DNA of 38,604 nucleotides from an uncultured Prevotella sp. GTDB lineage: Bacteria; Bacteroidota; Bacteroidia; Bacteroidales; Bacteroidaceae. Made by a program: the position numbers and the translations under genes. Where the stretch lies: NCBI GenBank assembly GCA_900540885.1, contig UQHJ01000019.1:1-38604 (forward strand). The letters are read 5' to 3'. Below are positions 24,693 through 32,289 of this stretch, piece by piece. The notes beneath the pieces were generated by a model that was not told where the DNA came from, did no database searches, and saw only the letters and a program-made list of their open reading frames with translations. Position 1 is the first letter of the stretch, and each line of letters opens with the position of its first letter.

Positions 24693-24920
24693 GTTAACAA
24701 GTTGACAAGTTGACGAGTTAACAAGTTAACAAGTTAACAAGTTGACGAGTTAACGAGTTAACAAGTAAGTTACCTTTTAAACAAACTTACCTGTTAACTT
24801 GTTAACTCGTCAACTAAAAAACAAACTTACCTCTCAACTCGTCAACCTGTTAACTTGTTAACTCGTCAACCTGTTAACTTGTCAACTCGTCAACTTGTTA
24901 ACTCGTCAACTCGTCAACTC
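24693..24920. repeat. Large inverted 8-mer array (GTTAACAA/GTTGACGA)
   Basis: About nine tandem 8-mers (GTTAACAA, GTTGACAA, GTTGACGA, GTTAACGA) end in AAGTTACCTTTT (24767-24778). They are followed by the complementary units (GTTAACTT, GTCAACTC, GTCAACCT) to 24920. AACAAACTTACCT occurs twice in the right half. It ends 6 bp before the thioesterase start codon, so it forms that gene's whole leader region. Confidence 0.85.
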
Positions 24921-24926
24921 AAAAAA

Positions 24927-25334
24927 ATGAACTACATATATACTTTACAATTTAAGGTGCGCGACTACGAGTGCGACCTACAAGGCATTGTTAATAATGC
25001 CAACTATCAACATTACACCGAACATACGCGACATGAGTTCCTGCGAACGCATGGTGTGAGCTTTGCTGAACTGCACGACCGTGGCATAGATGCCGTGGTG
25101 GCAGGTATGCAGATGCGCTTCAAAACGCCCTTGCGCAGTGGCGATGAATTTGAATCGTGCTTGGCATTGCGAAAGGAAGGTATTAAGTATGTGTTTGTGC
25201 AAGACATCTATCGCTTGCCCGACCACAAACCCGTGTTTAAGTCGACCGTCGAGGCCGTGTGCTTAATTAATGGGAAATTGAGCGATTGCGAAGAACTCAA
25301 TAAAGTATTTTTTAATTCAACCGACGAAGCATAA
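24927..25334 (+). CDS. Hotdog-fold acyl-CoA thioesterase, 4HBT/YbgC-like (135 aa)
   Basis: Probably hydrolyses an acyl-CoA; the substrate is unknown. The sequence VRDYECDLQGIVNNANYQHYTEHTRHEFL matches the 4HBT active-site helix pattern (acidic residue, G-x-V-x-x-A-x-Y). Length is typical. ATG 24927 is chosen because the frame upstream merely translates the repeat array. dprA starts 6 bp after the stop, so the two are probably cotranscribed; no functional link with DprA is evident. Confidence 0.88.
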   Translation: MNYIYTLQFKVRDYECDLQGIVNNANYQHYTEHTRHEFLRTHGVSFAELHDRGIDAVVAGMQMRFKTPLRSGDEFESCLALRKEGIKYVFVQDIYRLPDHKPVFKSTVEAVCLINGKLSDCEELNKVFFNSTDEA

Positions 25335-25340
25335 CGCTTT

Positions 25341-26465
25341 ATGCTCACATCAGAACAAACAGACGAAGTCGTTGCCACCCTTACGCTGAGCCGCTTGCAA
25401 GGACTCACCCAGTCGCAAGCCTTGGCCCTTGTGGCCCGCTATGGTTCGGCGTGCGCTGCACTGGCCGATGATGCACCCGCTGACCCAGCCTGGGCTATGT
25501 TGCAGCAAGACACATCAGCATTGCATGCAGCACGCGAACGCGCTTTGCAAGAGTATGACTTTTGCCAAGCGCACAACATTCGTGTCATCACCGTCACGAG
25601 TGAAGACTATCCGCGCCGCCTATTGTTAGGAAAGGTAGAGGATCGTCCCTTACAACTATTCTACTGTGGAACGGGAGATATCGACCGACGCTATATAATC
25701 AGCGTAGTGGGCACGCGAAACATTACCGAATATGGTAAAAAGATGTGTGAAAAACTCATCGCGGGTTTAGCTGAGAAGATACCGAACGCGTTGATTGTCA
25801 GTGGATTGGCGTATGGGGTAGACATACACGCCCATCGTGCCGCCTTGGTAAATAATATTGACACTTTGGCCGTGCTCGCTCACGGCCTTGATCGCATTTA
25901 TCCGCGTATGCACCGCGAGACGGCACAGCAAATGACACTACATGGTGGATTGTTGACAGAATATTTTACGGGAGCAATCCCCGACAAGGGCCACTTTATT
26001 CGTCGCAACCGCATTGTAGCCGGCATGTCGTCTGCTACGATAGTGATAGAGAGTGCTTCGCATGGAGGTTCGTTAGTGACGGCACGTTTAGCAGGAGAGT
26101 ATGGTCGAAGGGTAATGGCCGTGCCAGGTCGTGCTACTGATGCGTGTTCAGAAGGATGTAACAACCTCATACGTGACGGCAAGGCCACGCTCGTGACTTG
26201 TGCCGACGACATTGTGCGCTTGTTAGGGTGGGAGAGTGCTCCCCCTGAGGAGAAGGAGGGAGTACAACGCAGCCTATTTGTAAATCTATCCCCCGACCAG
26301 CAGAAGGTATGTGAAGTCCTTCAGCAGGTCGACGACTGCACGCTCGACCGCCTATCACAGGCAACGGACTTTACCGTATCAGAACTCACCGACATTCTCT
26401 TCGACCTCGAAGACGAAAACCTCGTCAAACACCTTCCTGGCAATCGCTACTGCTGGAGAGGGTAA
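25341..26465 (+). CDS. dprA: DNA-processing protein DprA (374 aa)
   Basis: Loads RecA on incoming single-stranded DNA during natural transformation. The Rossmann-like DprA domain is clear: VVGTRNITEYGKKMC, VSGLAYGVDIHAHRAAL, FIRRNRIVAGMSSATIVIES, and GGSLVTARLAGEYGRRVMAVPG. The C-terminal 60 or so residues form a winged-helix-like domain (DFTVSELTDILFDLEDENLV). Length is normal. The gene is closed by a perfect bidirectional terminator at 26498-26537. Confidence 0.96.
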   Translation: MLTSEQTDEVVATLTLSRLQGLTQSQALALVARYGSACAALADDAPADPAWAMLQQDTSALHAARERALQEYDFCQAHNIRVITVTSEDYPRRLLLGKVEDRPLQLFYCGTGDIDRRYIISVVGTRNITEYGKKMCEKLIAGLAEKIPNALIVSGLAYGVDIHAHRAALVNNIDTLAVLAHGLDRIYPRMHRETAQQMTLHGGLLTEYFTGAIPDKGHFIRRNRIVAGMSSATIVIESASHGGSLVTARLAGEYGRRVMAVPGRATDACSEGCNNLIRDGKATLVTCADDIVRLLGWESAPPEEKEGVQRSLFVNLSPDQQKVCEVLQQVDDCTLDRLSQATDFTVSELTDILFDLEDENLVKHLPGNRYCWRG

Positions 26466-26497
26466 AAAGTATCAACCCATCAGATGTTAGTAGTATA

Positions 26498-26537
26498 GCA
26501 AGTGGGGAGTAGGCGCCATTGCCTACTCCCCACTTGC
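26498..26537. terminator. Bidirectional intrinsic terminator between convergent genes
   Basis: The 17-bp arms 26498-26514 and 26521-26537 (GCAAGTGGGGAGTAGGC and its complement) are perfect around a 6-nt loop. It lies between dprA (+) and the small protein gene (-). T-tracts are weak on both sides. Confidence 0.7.
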
Positions 26538-26583
26538 AGTGTTTGCTTTCTGAGTATAGTTTTAGAGATGAAAGCGTTATTTG

Positions 26584-26775
26584 TTATTCATCAGCAGGGT
26601 GGTTCGTCCAGTTCATGCTGTCCCAACTCTTAGCGTTCGAATACGATGTGCTGGCATCAACTTCAATGTTGTCATTGATACTGATTTGGGGCGACGAAGC
26701 CAATAATTGTTCCGTAACGAAAGCGTATTGTTGCGATTTGGGGGCTAAGTACGCCTTTTTTGTTGTCGTGGTCAT
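26584..26775 (-). CDS. Small MKKxYxxP-family protein (63 aa)
   Basis: It begins MTTTTKKAYLAPKSQQYAF, and the C-terminal segment SNAKSWDSMNW closely matches SNGKAWDSDSW of the 56-aa protein at 3219-3389. It starts 10 bp after the stop of the IdeS-like protease gene, on the same strand. No signal peptide or known domain is visible. This is the third instance in this window of a sorting-tail protein followed by this small family. Function is unknown. Confidence 0.75.
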   Translation of the reverse strand: MTTTTKKAYLAPKSQQYAFVTEQLLASSPQISINDNIEVDASTSYSNAKSWDSMNWTNHPADE

Positions 26776-26785
26776 GTTTGCGTTA

Positions 26786-28210
26786 TTAGGGTTTAATGAT
26801 TCTTTTTTTACCGTTTACAATGTACACCCCCTTGGCCTGAGTAGACGAACATTTACGACCATCGATGCTATAAATAGCGGTGGGGGCGTTTGTACCATTA
26901 TCCACCACGTTGCTCACCGCAGTTTGTTCGTTGGCAAAGTTCATGGTTATGGCAGGGAATTTGGCGTTCCATTGCAAATAAGCCTTGTAACGTGGCAATG
27001 TGGTACCCACTTTGGCACGGTAAAAAGCCGTTTGTCCCTGTTGAGTATTCAGCACATAAGCGTTGTCGTTGGGTGCAATAACGTGGCCGTCCTGAGCGTT
27101 AGCTTGCAAAAGGTTGCCCGTTAGTTCGGCCACAAAGGTTGAGGCGTCAGCTTGTTCCATAACCAGCACGTCGGTTGCAGAGTTGGTGGTTAACAAAACC
27201 CCTTGTTCGGCAGGGATGGCACAGCCTTCGGGCACCGCAGTGAGTTGTGCCTTGTTGTCGGCCACCTGCTTAACGTACCATGCTTTTGCGCCATTGGGCA
27301 CTACGGCGTTAAAGGGGGCGCTAAAGGTGGCAATGGATGCTACGTCTTGCAGTTGCTCGGCTGCGTTCATCTTCACTTCCACTTGAGTAGGAGCAGCGGG
27401 GGCATTTGATTTAAACACAGGTTCACCATTTGAATCGACTAAGAACCTGCCTTCAATACCAAAGAAGGTCAACTCCAATGGGTGAAGGGCTTGAGCTCCC
27501 CATGAATTATTCTCCTCATCGTAGATGCCTCGTTCGAAATAGAACAGGTTATTATAGCGTTTGGGCTCGAGGGCATGTATTTCCTTTTTGGGATTCTTGC
27601 GATCGTTAGGAACAGAATCGGTTATCCATATACGCGTGATAGTGTTAGTTTCAGTGTCCACTTCAATTCCCCACAAAGTCCAAGCGTGGTTTCTGTCACG
27701 AATTTGTGCAATGTAGTTACCCGTGGTGAAATAGCTCAGCAATGCGTCGGTTAATATTTCTTCGCTTGAATTTATGTAGCCACGTGTGAAGATAATGGGA
27801 TTATCGTAATCATCAGTATCGAGGTAGGACATATAAAGGCCGTTACGTGTGTAAGCGATGGAGGGATGCGTCTCTCGCAGGTACCAATTGAGGGCTTTAT
27901 ATACGTAGTCACCATTGTCACCGAAATAGGAGTTGGTATCAAATTCGCGATTGATTTCCTCAGGATCCCAGCATTTGCCAGTGTAGACGTATTTTTCCTT
28001 GATGCGATCCTGCCACCATGCTATCATGTTGCTACTAACTGCAGCCCAGCAACCATTTGTAAACTGAAAGGTGTTGTACCAGCCAGACTCTATGCTGACG
28101 CCTTTGGCCCAGTATTGCACCTTTTTTGCTTTTGCCGAAGAAAAAGGAAGCATGAAGCCCAGCGCGAATGCCAATGCAAATATAATTGATGTCTTTTTCA
28201 TTTTGTTCAT
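26786..28210 (-). CDS. IdeS/Mac-1-like secreted cysteine endopeptidase with sorting tail (474 aa)
   Basis: Likely an exported papain-fold protease of the IdeS/Mac family (peptidase C66), known from streptococci to cleave IgG at the hinge. After the signal peptide, YWAKGVSIESGWYNTFQF and NGCWAAVSSNMIAWW correspond to the IdeS WTKGV, GWYDITKTF and CGAATAGNMLHWW segments. Candidate catalytic residues are Cys54, His175 (RNHAWTLWG) and Asp198 (IWITDS), with Gln49 at the oxyanion position where IdeS has Lys84. The His-Asp spacing is 23, against 22 in IdeS. Residues about 280-420 form the beta module shared with other secreted proteins here, and the tail reads GVYIVNGKKRIIKP. The 63-aa partner follows. 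The substrate is unproven; IgG, another immunoglobulin or a different host protein are possible. Confidence 0.75.
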   Translation of the reverse strand: MNKMKKTSIIFALAFALGFMLPFSSAKAKKVQYWAKGVSIESGWYNTFQFTNGCWAAVSSNMIAWWQDRIKEKYVYTGKCWDPEEINREFDTNSYFGDNGDYVYKALNWYLRETHPSIAYTRNGLYMSYLDTDDYDNPIIFTRGYINSSEEILTDALLSYFTTGNYIAQIRDRNHAWTLWGIEVDTETNTITRIWITDSVPNDRKNPKKEIHALEPKRYNNLFYFERGIYDEENNSWGAQALHPLELTFFGIEGRFLVDSNGEPVFKSNAPAAPTQVEVKMNAAEQLQDVASIATFSAPFNAVVPNGAKAWYVKQVADNKAQLTAVPEGCAIPAEQGVLLTTNSATDVLVMEQADASTFVAELTGNLLQANAQDGHVIAPNDNAYVLNTQQGQTAFYRAKVGTTLPRYKAYLQWNAKFPAITMNFANEQTAVSNVVDNGTNAPTAIYSIDGRKCSSTQAKGVYIVNGKKRIIKP

Positions 28211-28276
28211 ATTATCATTTTCAGGCTTAAGAATTTCGTCAGTGTACGCTGACTCGTTCTCAGTAGTTTTTTGTCA

Positions 28277-28319
28277 GCACAGCATATACGTTCTTAGAAT
28301 GCGAACCATTCTGCTGTGC
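28277..28319. other. Hairpin between FISUMP and IdeS-like genes
   Basis: GCACAGCA (28277-28284) pairs with TGCTGTGC (28312-28319), with an inner GAATG/CATTC stem. It lies in the 162-bp gap between two minus-strand genes and could be a weak terminator or leader structure. There is no T-tract. Confidence 0.45.
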
Positions 28320-28372
28320 CCTATCACTTTTGTGGTATTCCTAATTAAAATGGGTTTTGCCACCCATCGCAT

Positions 28373-29077
28373 TTATGGCGCAATTTGATTGTGTGATGCC
28401 GCACTCCTTGTTGTTGGGGAAGGACACACACCACGCACAGAAGAACCATAATAGCGTGTGTAGTTCCAATTAGATTTAACAATAGCCTGAAAAAATTGTA
28501 ACTGGTAGGCTGAGCCACGGTAAGAAGGATGGTTGGTGAACAGCGAACTCGACCAGTAGTAACCGTGTACTCCTTTTTCGTTAATTTGGTTGGCATAACG
28601 ACAACCTGCTGCTGGCAAAAAGAGTGACGCATCGCTACTCTTGCTCGCAACCACGTATCCTGCAGCACCTGTTTGGTTGTAGTCGTCAGTCCATGTCCAA
28701 ACACAATGCTCTTGGAGTTCATTCCATTCATTCTTGGTGGGCATACGCCATGTGCCTCCCCATGTACAAGAAACGACATCGTCGGTGGCATCGAGCGTCC
28801 ATAATCCATCTTCTTGGGAATACTTTGTGAGCGAATTGTCAGCCGTTCCGTGAGCGTAGGTGGCCCATCTAAAGTCCGTTTTCGGGGTAGTTTCGCCCCA
28901 TGCGTAGTAGTTGCCCGCGTCTTGTGGACGATGAGCCCCGATATTGGTTGTAGCCCATTTAATTCCACTGGGCAAACCCAAATCAATCCAAGTATGCCCT
29001 GCCTCCTCGCCTGTGGTTTGCGCAACCATAGCACAAGACATAGCACACATGATTAAACAAGAAATTATCTTTTTCAT
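28373..29077 (-). CDS. FISUMP-type (Fib_succ_major) secreted protein (234 aa)
   Basis: Exported protein of unknown function. The signal peptide is MKKIISCLIMCAMSCAMVAQ. The body carries the Fib_succ_major pattern common in Prevotella: WIDLGLPSGIKWATTNIGA, YYAWGETTPKTDF, WGGTWRMPTKNEWNEL, LFLPAAGCRYANQ, YYWSSSL and SSVRGVCPS. It lacks the GKKviVK sorting tail of its neighbours. It lies upstream of the IdeS-like gene on the same strand with a 162-bp gap, so an operon is possible. The overlapping minus-strand frame 28345-29046 is a shadow. Confidence 0.85.
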   Translation of the reverse strand: MKKIISCLIMCAMSCAMVAQTTGEEAGHTWIDLGLPSGIKWATTNIGAHRPQDAGNYYAWGETTPKTDFRWATYAHGTADNSLTKYSQEDGLWTLDATDDVVSCTWGGTWRMPTKNEWNELQEHCVWTWTDDYNQTGAAGYVVASKSSDASLFLPAAGCRYANQINEKGVHGYYWSSSLFTNHPSYRGSAYQLQFFQAIVKSNWNYTRYYGSSVRGVCPSPTTRSAASHNQIAP

Positions 29078-29117
29078 TTTTTCGTAAATTAAATACTGAA
29101 TACTGCGGCGCCCCCAA

Positions 29118-29162
29118 TCTTATACGTCGGTGTCGCAACTCCCGATGAGGATAAGATGGGTC
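29118..29162. other. Imperfect inverted repeat upstream of FISUMP gene
   Basis: CCCAATCTTAT and ATAAGATGGG bracket about 22 nt with further partial pairing (TCGG/CCGA). It lies between the 28-aa frame and the FISUMP gene. Its role is unknown. Confidence 0.4.
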
Positions 29163-29187
29163 GCTATTCGTTACTGTATTGGGGTTG

Positions 29188-29274
29188 TTACTTAGCCATC
29201 ACCTTTTTGCCCCAAGCTCCTAAACTTGTGAGTAGGAATAGTGCAGATAATAATAGGTGTTTTTTGAGCTTCAT
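29188..29274 (-). CDS. Possible 28-aa signal-peptide-like ORF
   Basis: ATG 29274 to TAA 29188-29190 encodes MKLKKHLLLSALFLLTSLGA followed by WGKKVMAK: basic start, hydrophobic core, small residues, then a short basic tail. It could be the remnant of a truncated secreted-protein gene, a tiny membrane peptide or chance. TACTTTTA on the minus strand near 29347-29354 is a weak promoter-like box. Confidence 0.35.
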   Translation of the reverse strand: MKLKKHLLLSALFLLTSLGAWGKKVMAK

Positions 29275-29486
29275 GTGCTATATATGAAAGTTGTTTTTTT
29301 GTTGTTTAGTTAGAAAAAAGGCATTCTTAGGTTTTGCGGGTTGTAAAAGTACATAAAAATGAAAAAATGCGCAATTAAACAGATTTTGCTTTAAATAACA
29401 AAAAGTATAATTAACTAAATCGGGGACGTATTATGTTGTATAGTATAAAAACAGGTGATGATGGCAATATGATTAAGACGAAGTCG

Positions 29487-29928
29487 ACTGCAAATTATCG
29501 GCCTAATTGGGGGGCGGGTTTGTAACCCGCGGCAGCAGCAGGTTTCGAGCATCTACTTATAGTCGCTTAGCGCGAGAACATACATAACATACAATTTTAC
29601 ATACTTATTTACATACTATACTCAATTTGTGCCAAGGCACAAATTGAAACATACTGGCTACGCCCTTGCGCTTCAGCGACAATGTGATATATTGAGAATG
29701 CTTCTAATTATCAATCTTTATGCAAGCCATTAGTGCGCTGAAGCGCAAGGGCGTAGCCTGTTTGTATCAATTTGTGCCTTGGCACAAATTGAGTAATGTA
29801 TGTAAATAAGTATGTAAAATTGTATGTTATGTATGTTCTCGCGCTAAGCGACTATAAGTAGCATGTCCCAAACCTGCTGCTGCCGCGGGTTGAAAACCCG
29901 CCCCCCAATTGGGCAGATAAATTGCAGT
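29487..29928. repeat. Palindromic element E2 (long nested type, 442 bp)
   Basis: Ends ACTGCAAATTATC and GATAAATTGCAGT. Nested shells follow inward: CCTAATTGGGGGGCG, GGGTTTGTAACCCGCGG, CAGCAGCAGGTTTCGAGCAT, a CTTATAGTCGCTTAGCGCGAG arm, ATACATAACATACAATTTTA, a perfect 24-bp palindrome (CAATTTGTGCC/GGCACAAATTG) in each arm, and GGCTACGCCCTTGCGCTTCAGCG. A non-palindromic centre of about 55 bp remains. The same architecture is found at 33988-34425, with the centre in the opposite orientation. Confidence 0.9.
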
Positions 29929-29941
29929 TTATCCACCAATG

Positions 29942-29981
29942 TTTGCATAATAAATATAACTTTTTGTAACTTTGCGGCCAA
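29942..29981 (+). promoter_or_regulatory. typA promoter
   Basis: TTTG 29942-29945 and TAACTTTG 29967-29974 (21 bp spacing) fit the Bacteroidetes consensus. The element E2 ends 14 bp before it. Confidence 0.65.
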
Positions 29982-30007
29982 ATATATAGGTATTAGAAAT
30001 TTATTGT

Positions 30008-31807
30008 ATGCAAGACATTCGTAACATTGCCATCATTGCCCACGTTGACCATGGTAAAACAACGTTGGTGGACAAGATGCTGCTCGCTGGACACTTGTTC
30101 CGCAAAAACCAGAACGCTGGTGAACTTATTCTCGACAACAACGACCTCGAACGCGAGCGCGGTATAACCATCCTGTCAAAGAATGTTTCTATCCGTTATA
30201 AAGACACTAAAATCAACATTATCGACACTCCGGGTCACTCCGACTTCGGTGGTGAGGTAGAACGTGTGCTCAATATGGCCGACGGCTGCATCCTTTTGGT
30301 CGATGCCTTTGAAGGCCCGATGCCCCAAACACGCTTTGTCTTGCAAAAGGCACTTGAGATTGGCCTCAAACCCATTGTTGTAGTTAATAAGGTGGACAAG
30401 CCTAACTGTCGCCCCGAGGAGGTGTACGAAATGGTGTTCGACCTCATGTGCGACCTTAACGCTACAGAGGACCAACTTGACTTCCCCGTCGTATATGGTT
30501 CGGCTAAGAACGGTTGGATGGGCGAAGATTATAACACGCCGACTGACAATATCAACTACCTACTTGACAAGATTATCGAGGTAATCCCTGCTCCTCAGCA
30601 GCTTGAGGGTGCTCCTCAGATGCTCATCACCTCGCTCGACTACTCTAACTACACGGGCCGTATCGCTGTAGGTCGCGTTCACCGTGGCACCATTAGTGAA
30701 GGCATGAAGTGCACCATTGCTCACCGCGACGGTACGCTTGAGAAGACGCAGATAAAGGAAGTACAAACCTTCGAGGGTATGGGTCGTCAGAAGACCGATG
30801 CTGTCAGCTCAGGTGATATCTGTGCCGTAGTAGGATTGGAGAACTTCGAGATTGGCGATACTATCTGCGATTTCGAAAATCCAGAGCCCCTTCCTACCAT
30901 TGCCATTGACGAACCTACCATGTCAATGCTCTTCACAATCAACGACTCTCCCTTCTTCGGCCGCGAAGGTAAGTTCTGCACCTCACGCCACATTGGCGAC
31001 CGCCTCAAGAAGGAATTGGAGAAAGACCTCGCTCTGCGCGTGCGTGCTACCGAGACGGAGGGCGCATGGATCGTAAGTGGACGTGGTGTGCTCCATCTCT
31101 CTATCCTTGTCGAGACGATGCGCCGCGAGGGTTACGAACTCCAAGTAGGTCAGCCCCAGGTAATCTATAAAGAGATAGACGGCGTAAAGTGCGAACCTAT
31201 CGAAGAGCTGACCATCAACGTGCCCGAAGAGTTCGCTTCAAAGATGATTGATATGGTAACTCGTCGTAAGGGCGAGATGACTTCAATGCAAAACATGGGC
31301 GACCGCGTTGACATTGAGTTCGACATTCCCTCACGTGGTATCATCGGCCTCCGTACCAACGTGCTTACCGCCTCACAGGGCGAAGCTATCATGGCTCACC
31401 GCTATAAGGAATATCAGCCTTACAAGGGAGAAATACAGCGCCGCTCAAATGGTTCAATGATTTCGCTCGAGACGGGTACAGCCTTTGCTTATGCCATTGA
31501 CAAGTTGCAAGACCGTGGCCGCTTCTTCATTCACCCCCAAGACGAGGTGTATGCTGGTCAGGTAGTAGGCGAACACGTTCACGAAAACGACCTTGTAGTC
31601 AACGTAACCAAGGCCAAGCAGCTCACCAATATGCGTGCCTCAGGTGCTGACGACAAAGCTCGTATCATTCCTCCCGTAGTATTCTCACTCGAAGAGGCAT
31701 TGGAATACATCAAGGAAGACGAGTACGTAGAGGTAACGCCTAAGTCAATGCGTATGCGTAAGGTTATCCTCGACCACTTAGCTCGTAAGCGCGCTAACCG
31801 CGAATAA
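30008..31807 (+). CDS. typA: Ribosome-associated GTPase TypA/BipA (599 aa)
   Basis: Translational GTPase that binds the ribosome and aids 50S assembly and stress adaptation. The G-domain motifs are intact: AHVDHGKTTLVDK (G1), RGITI (G2), IDTPGHSDFGGEVERVL (G3), VVNKVDKP (G4) and GSAKNGW (G5 region). EF-G-like domains follow, with GRGVLHLSILVETMRREGYE and the family C-terminal region (KGEIQRRSNGSMIS). Length is normal. It is monocistronic, with its own promoter (29942-29974) and terminator (31838-31886). Confidence 0.97.
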   Translation: MQDIRNIAIIAHVDHGKTTLVDKMLLAGHLFRKNQNAGELILDNNDLERERGITILSKNVSIRYKDTKINIIDTPGHSDFGGEVERVLNMADGCILLVDAFEGPMPQTRFVLQKALEIGLKPIVVVNKVDKPNCRPEEVYEMVFDLMCDLNATEDQLDFPVVYGSAKNGWMGEDYNTPTDNINYLLDKIIEVIPAPQQLEGAPQMLITSLDYSNYTGRIAVGRVHRGTISEGMKCTIAHRDGTLEKTQIKEVQTFEGMGRQKTDAVSSGDICAVVGLENFEIGDTICDFENPEPLPTIAIDEPTMSMLFTINDSPFFGREGKFCTSRHIGDRLKKELEKDLALRVRATETEGAWIVSGRGVLHLSILVETMRREGYELQVGQPQVIYKEIDGVKCEPIEELTINVPEEFASKMIDMVTRRKGEMTSMQNMGDRVDIEFDIPSRGIIGLRTNVLTASQGEAIMAHRYKEYQPYKGEIQRRSNGSMISLETGTAFAYAIDKLQDRGRFFIHPQDEVYAGQVVGEHVHENDLVVNVTKAKQLTNMRASGADDKARIIPPVVFSLEEALEYIKEDEYVEVTPKSMRMRKVILDHLARKRANRE

Positions 31808-31837
31808 GCGCGTATAACATACAGATACTACATGAAG

Positions 31838-31887
31838 GCTTCTGCAAGTTGGTTGTAAACACAGCCAAACTTGCAGAAGTTTTTTTG
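31838..31887 (+). terminator. typA terminator
   Basis: GGCTTCTGCAAGTTGGTTGT and ACAGCCAAACTTGCAGAAG form a long, slightly imperfect stem followed by a run of seven T. Confidence 0.85.
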
Positions 31888-31912
31888 GATCTGTAACGAA
31901 TAGTGTGGGTAT

Positions 31913-32139
31913 ACTGCAATTTGTCGTCCTAATTGGGGGAACGCATCCTAACCTGGGGGCGACGCGTCCCCGCGTCGGTATTTGCTTGTCAAGGCTCGAT
32001 GCCTTGACAAGCAAATGCTCTTCTATTTAAAGCATTGCCATGTTGGGGCCTCGAGCCCCAACATGGCAATACCGACGCGGGGACGCGTCGCCCCCAGGTT
32101 AGAACGCGTCGCCCCCAGGTTAGACCGATAAATTGCAGT
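31913..32139. repeat. Palindromic element E3 (cloverleaf type, 227 bp)
   Basis: Ends ACTGCAATTTGTC and GATAAATTGCAGT. A stem (GGGGGCGACGCGTCCCCGCG and its complement) encloses two hairpins: ATTTGCTTGTCAAGGC near 31980 and ATTGCCATGTTGGGGC near 32036. Their order is opposite to that in E1. The right arm has a short duplication (CGCGTCGCCCCCAGGTTAGA-like, twice) and lacks the GCGCCCCCCAATTAGG shell. Confidence 0.88.
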
Positions 32140-32176
32140 TTATGAAATAATGACAAATAAAATGCGTTAAAAACTT

Positions 32177-32212
32177 TTCGGTTGCACCAACTTTTCGTAC
32201 TTTTGCCGCGGT
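32177..32212 (+). promoter_or_regulatory. pckA promoter
   Basis: TACTTTTG at 32198-32205 is a strong -7 box; TTCG at 32177-32180 is a weak -33 candidate at 17 bp. The implied leader is about 75-80 nt. Confidence 0.5.
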
Positions 32213-32289
32213 AAAGGGTAAGCGTTTGCTGCGCAATGCCCCGAACTAAAATCTATAAGTAAACCAATTTTATTAATTAATAAATCATT

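Larger units (their letters stand above)
29275..30007. other. Intergenic region upstream of typA
   Basis: No gene is seen. From 29275 to 29486 the sequence is AT-rich with nothing recognisable except a weak minus-strand promoter-like box. Element E2 fills 29487-29928 and the typA promoter follows. Confidence 0.7.
31808..32289. other. Intergenic region typA-pckA
   Basis: Holds the typA terminator (31838-31887), element E3 (31913-32139) and the pckA promoter region. No gene is seen. Confidence 0.75.

Noticed and set aside
28345..29046. 233-aa minus-strand frame overlapping the FISUMP gene
   Set aside because: It overlaps in another frame. The FISUMP frame has a signal peptide and recognisable motifs; this one has neither.
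29931..29939. DnaA box-like TTATCCACC near typA
   Set aside because: Isolated single copy with a mismatch, at the edge of element E2.
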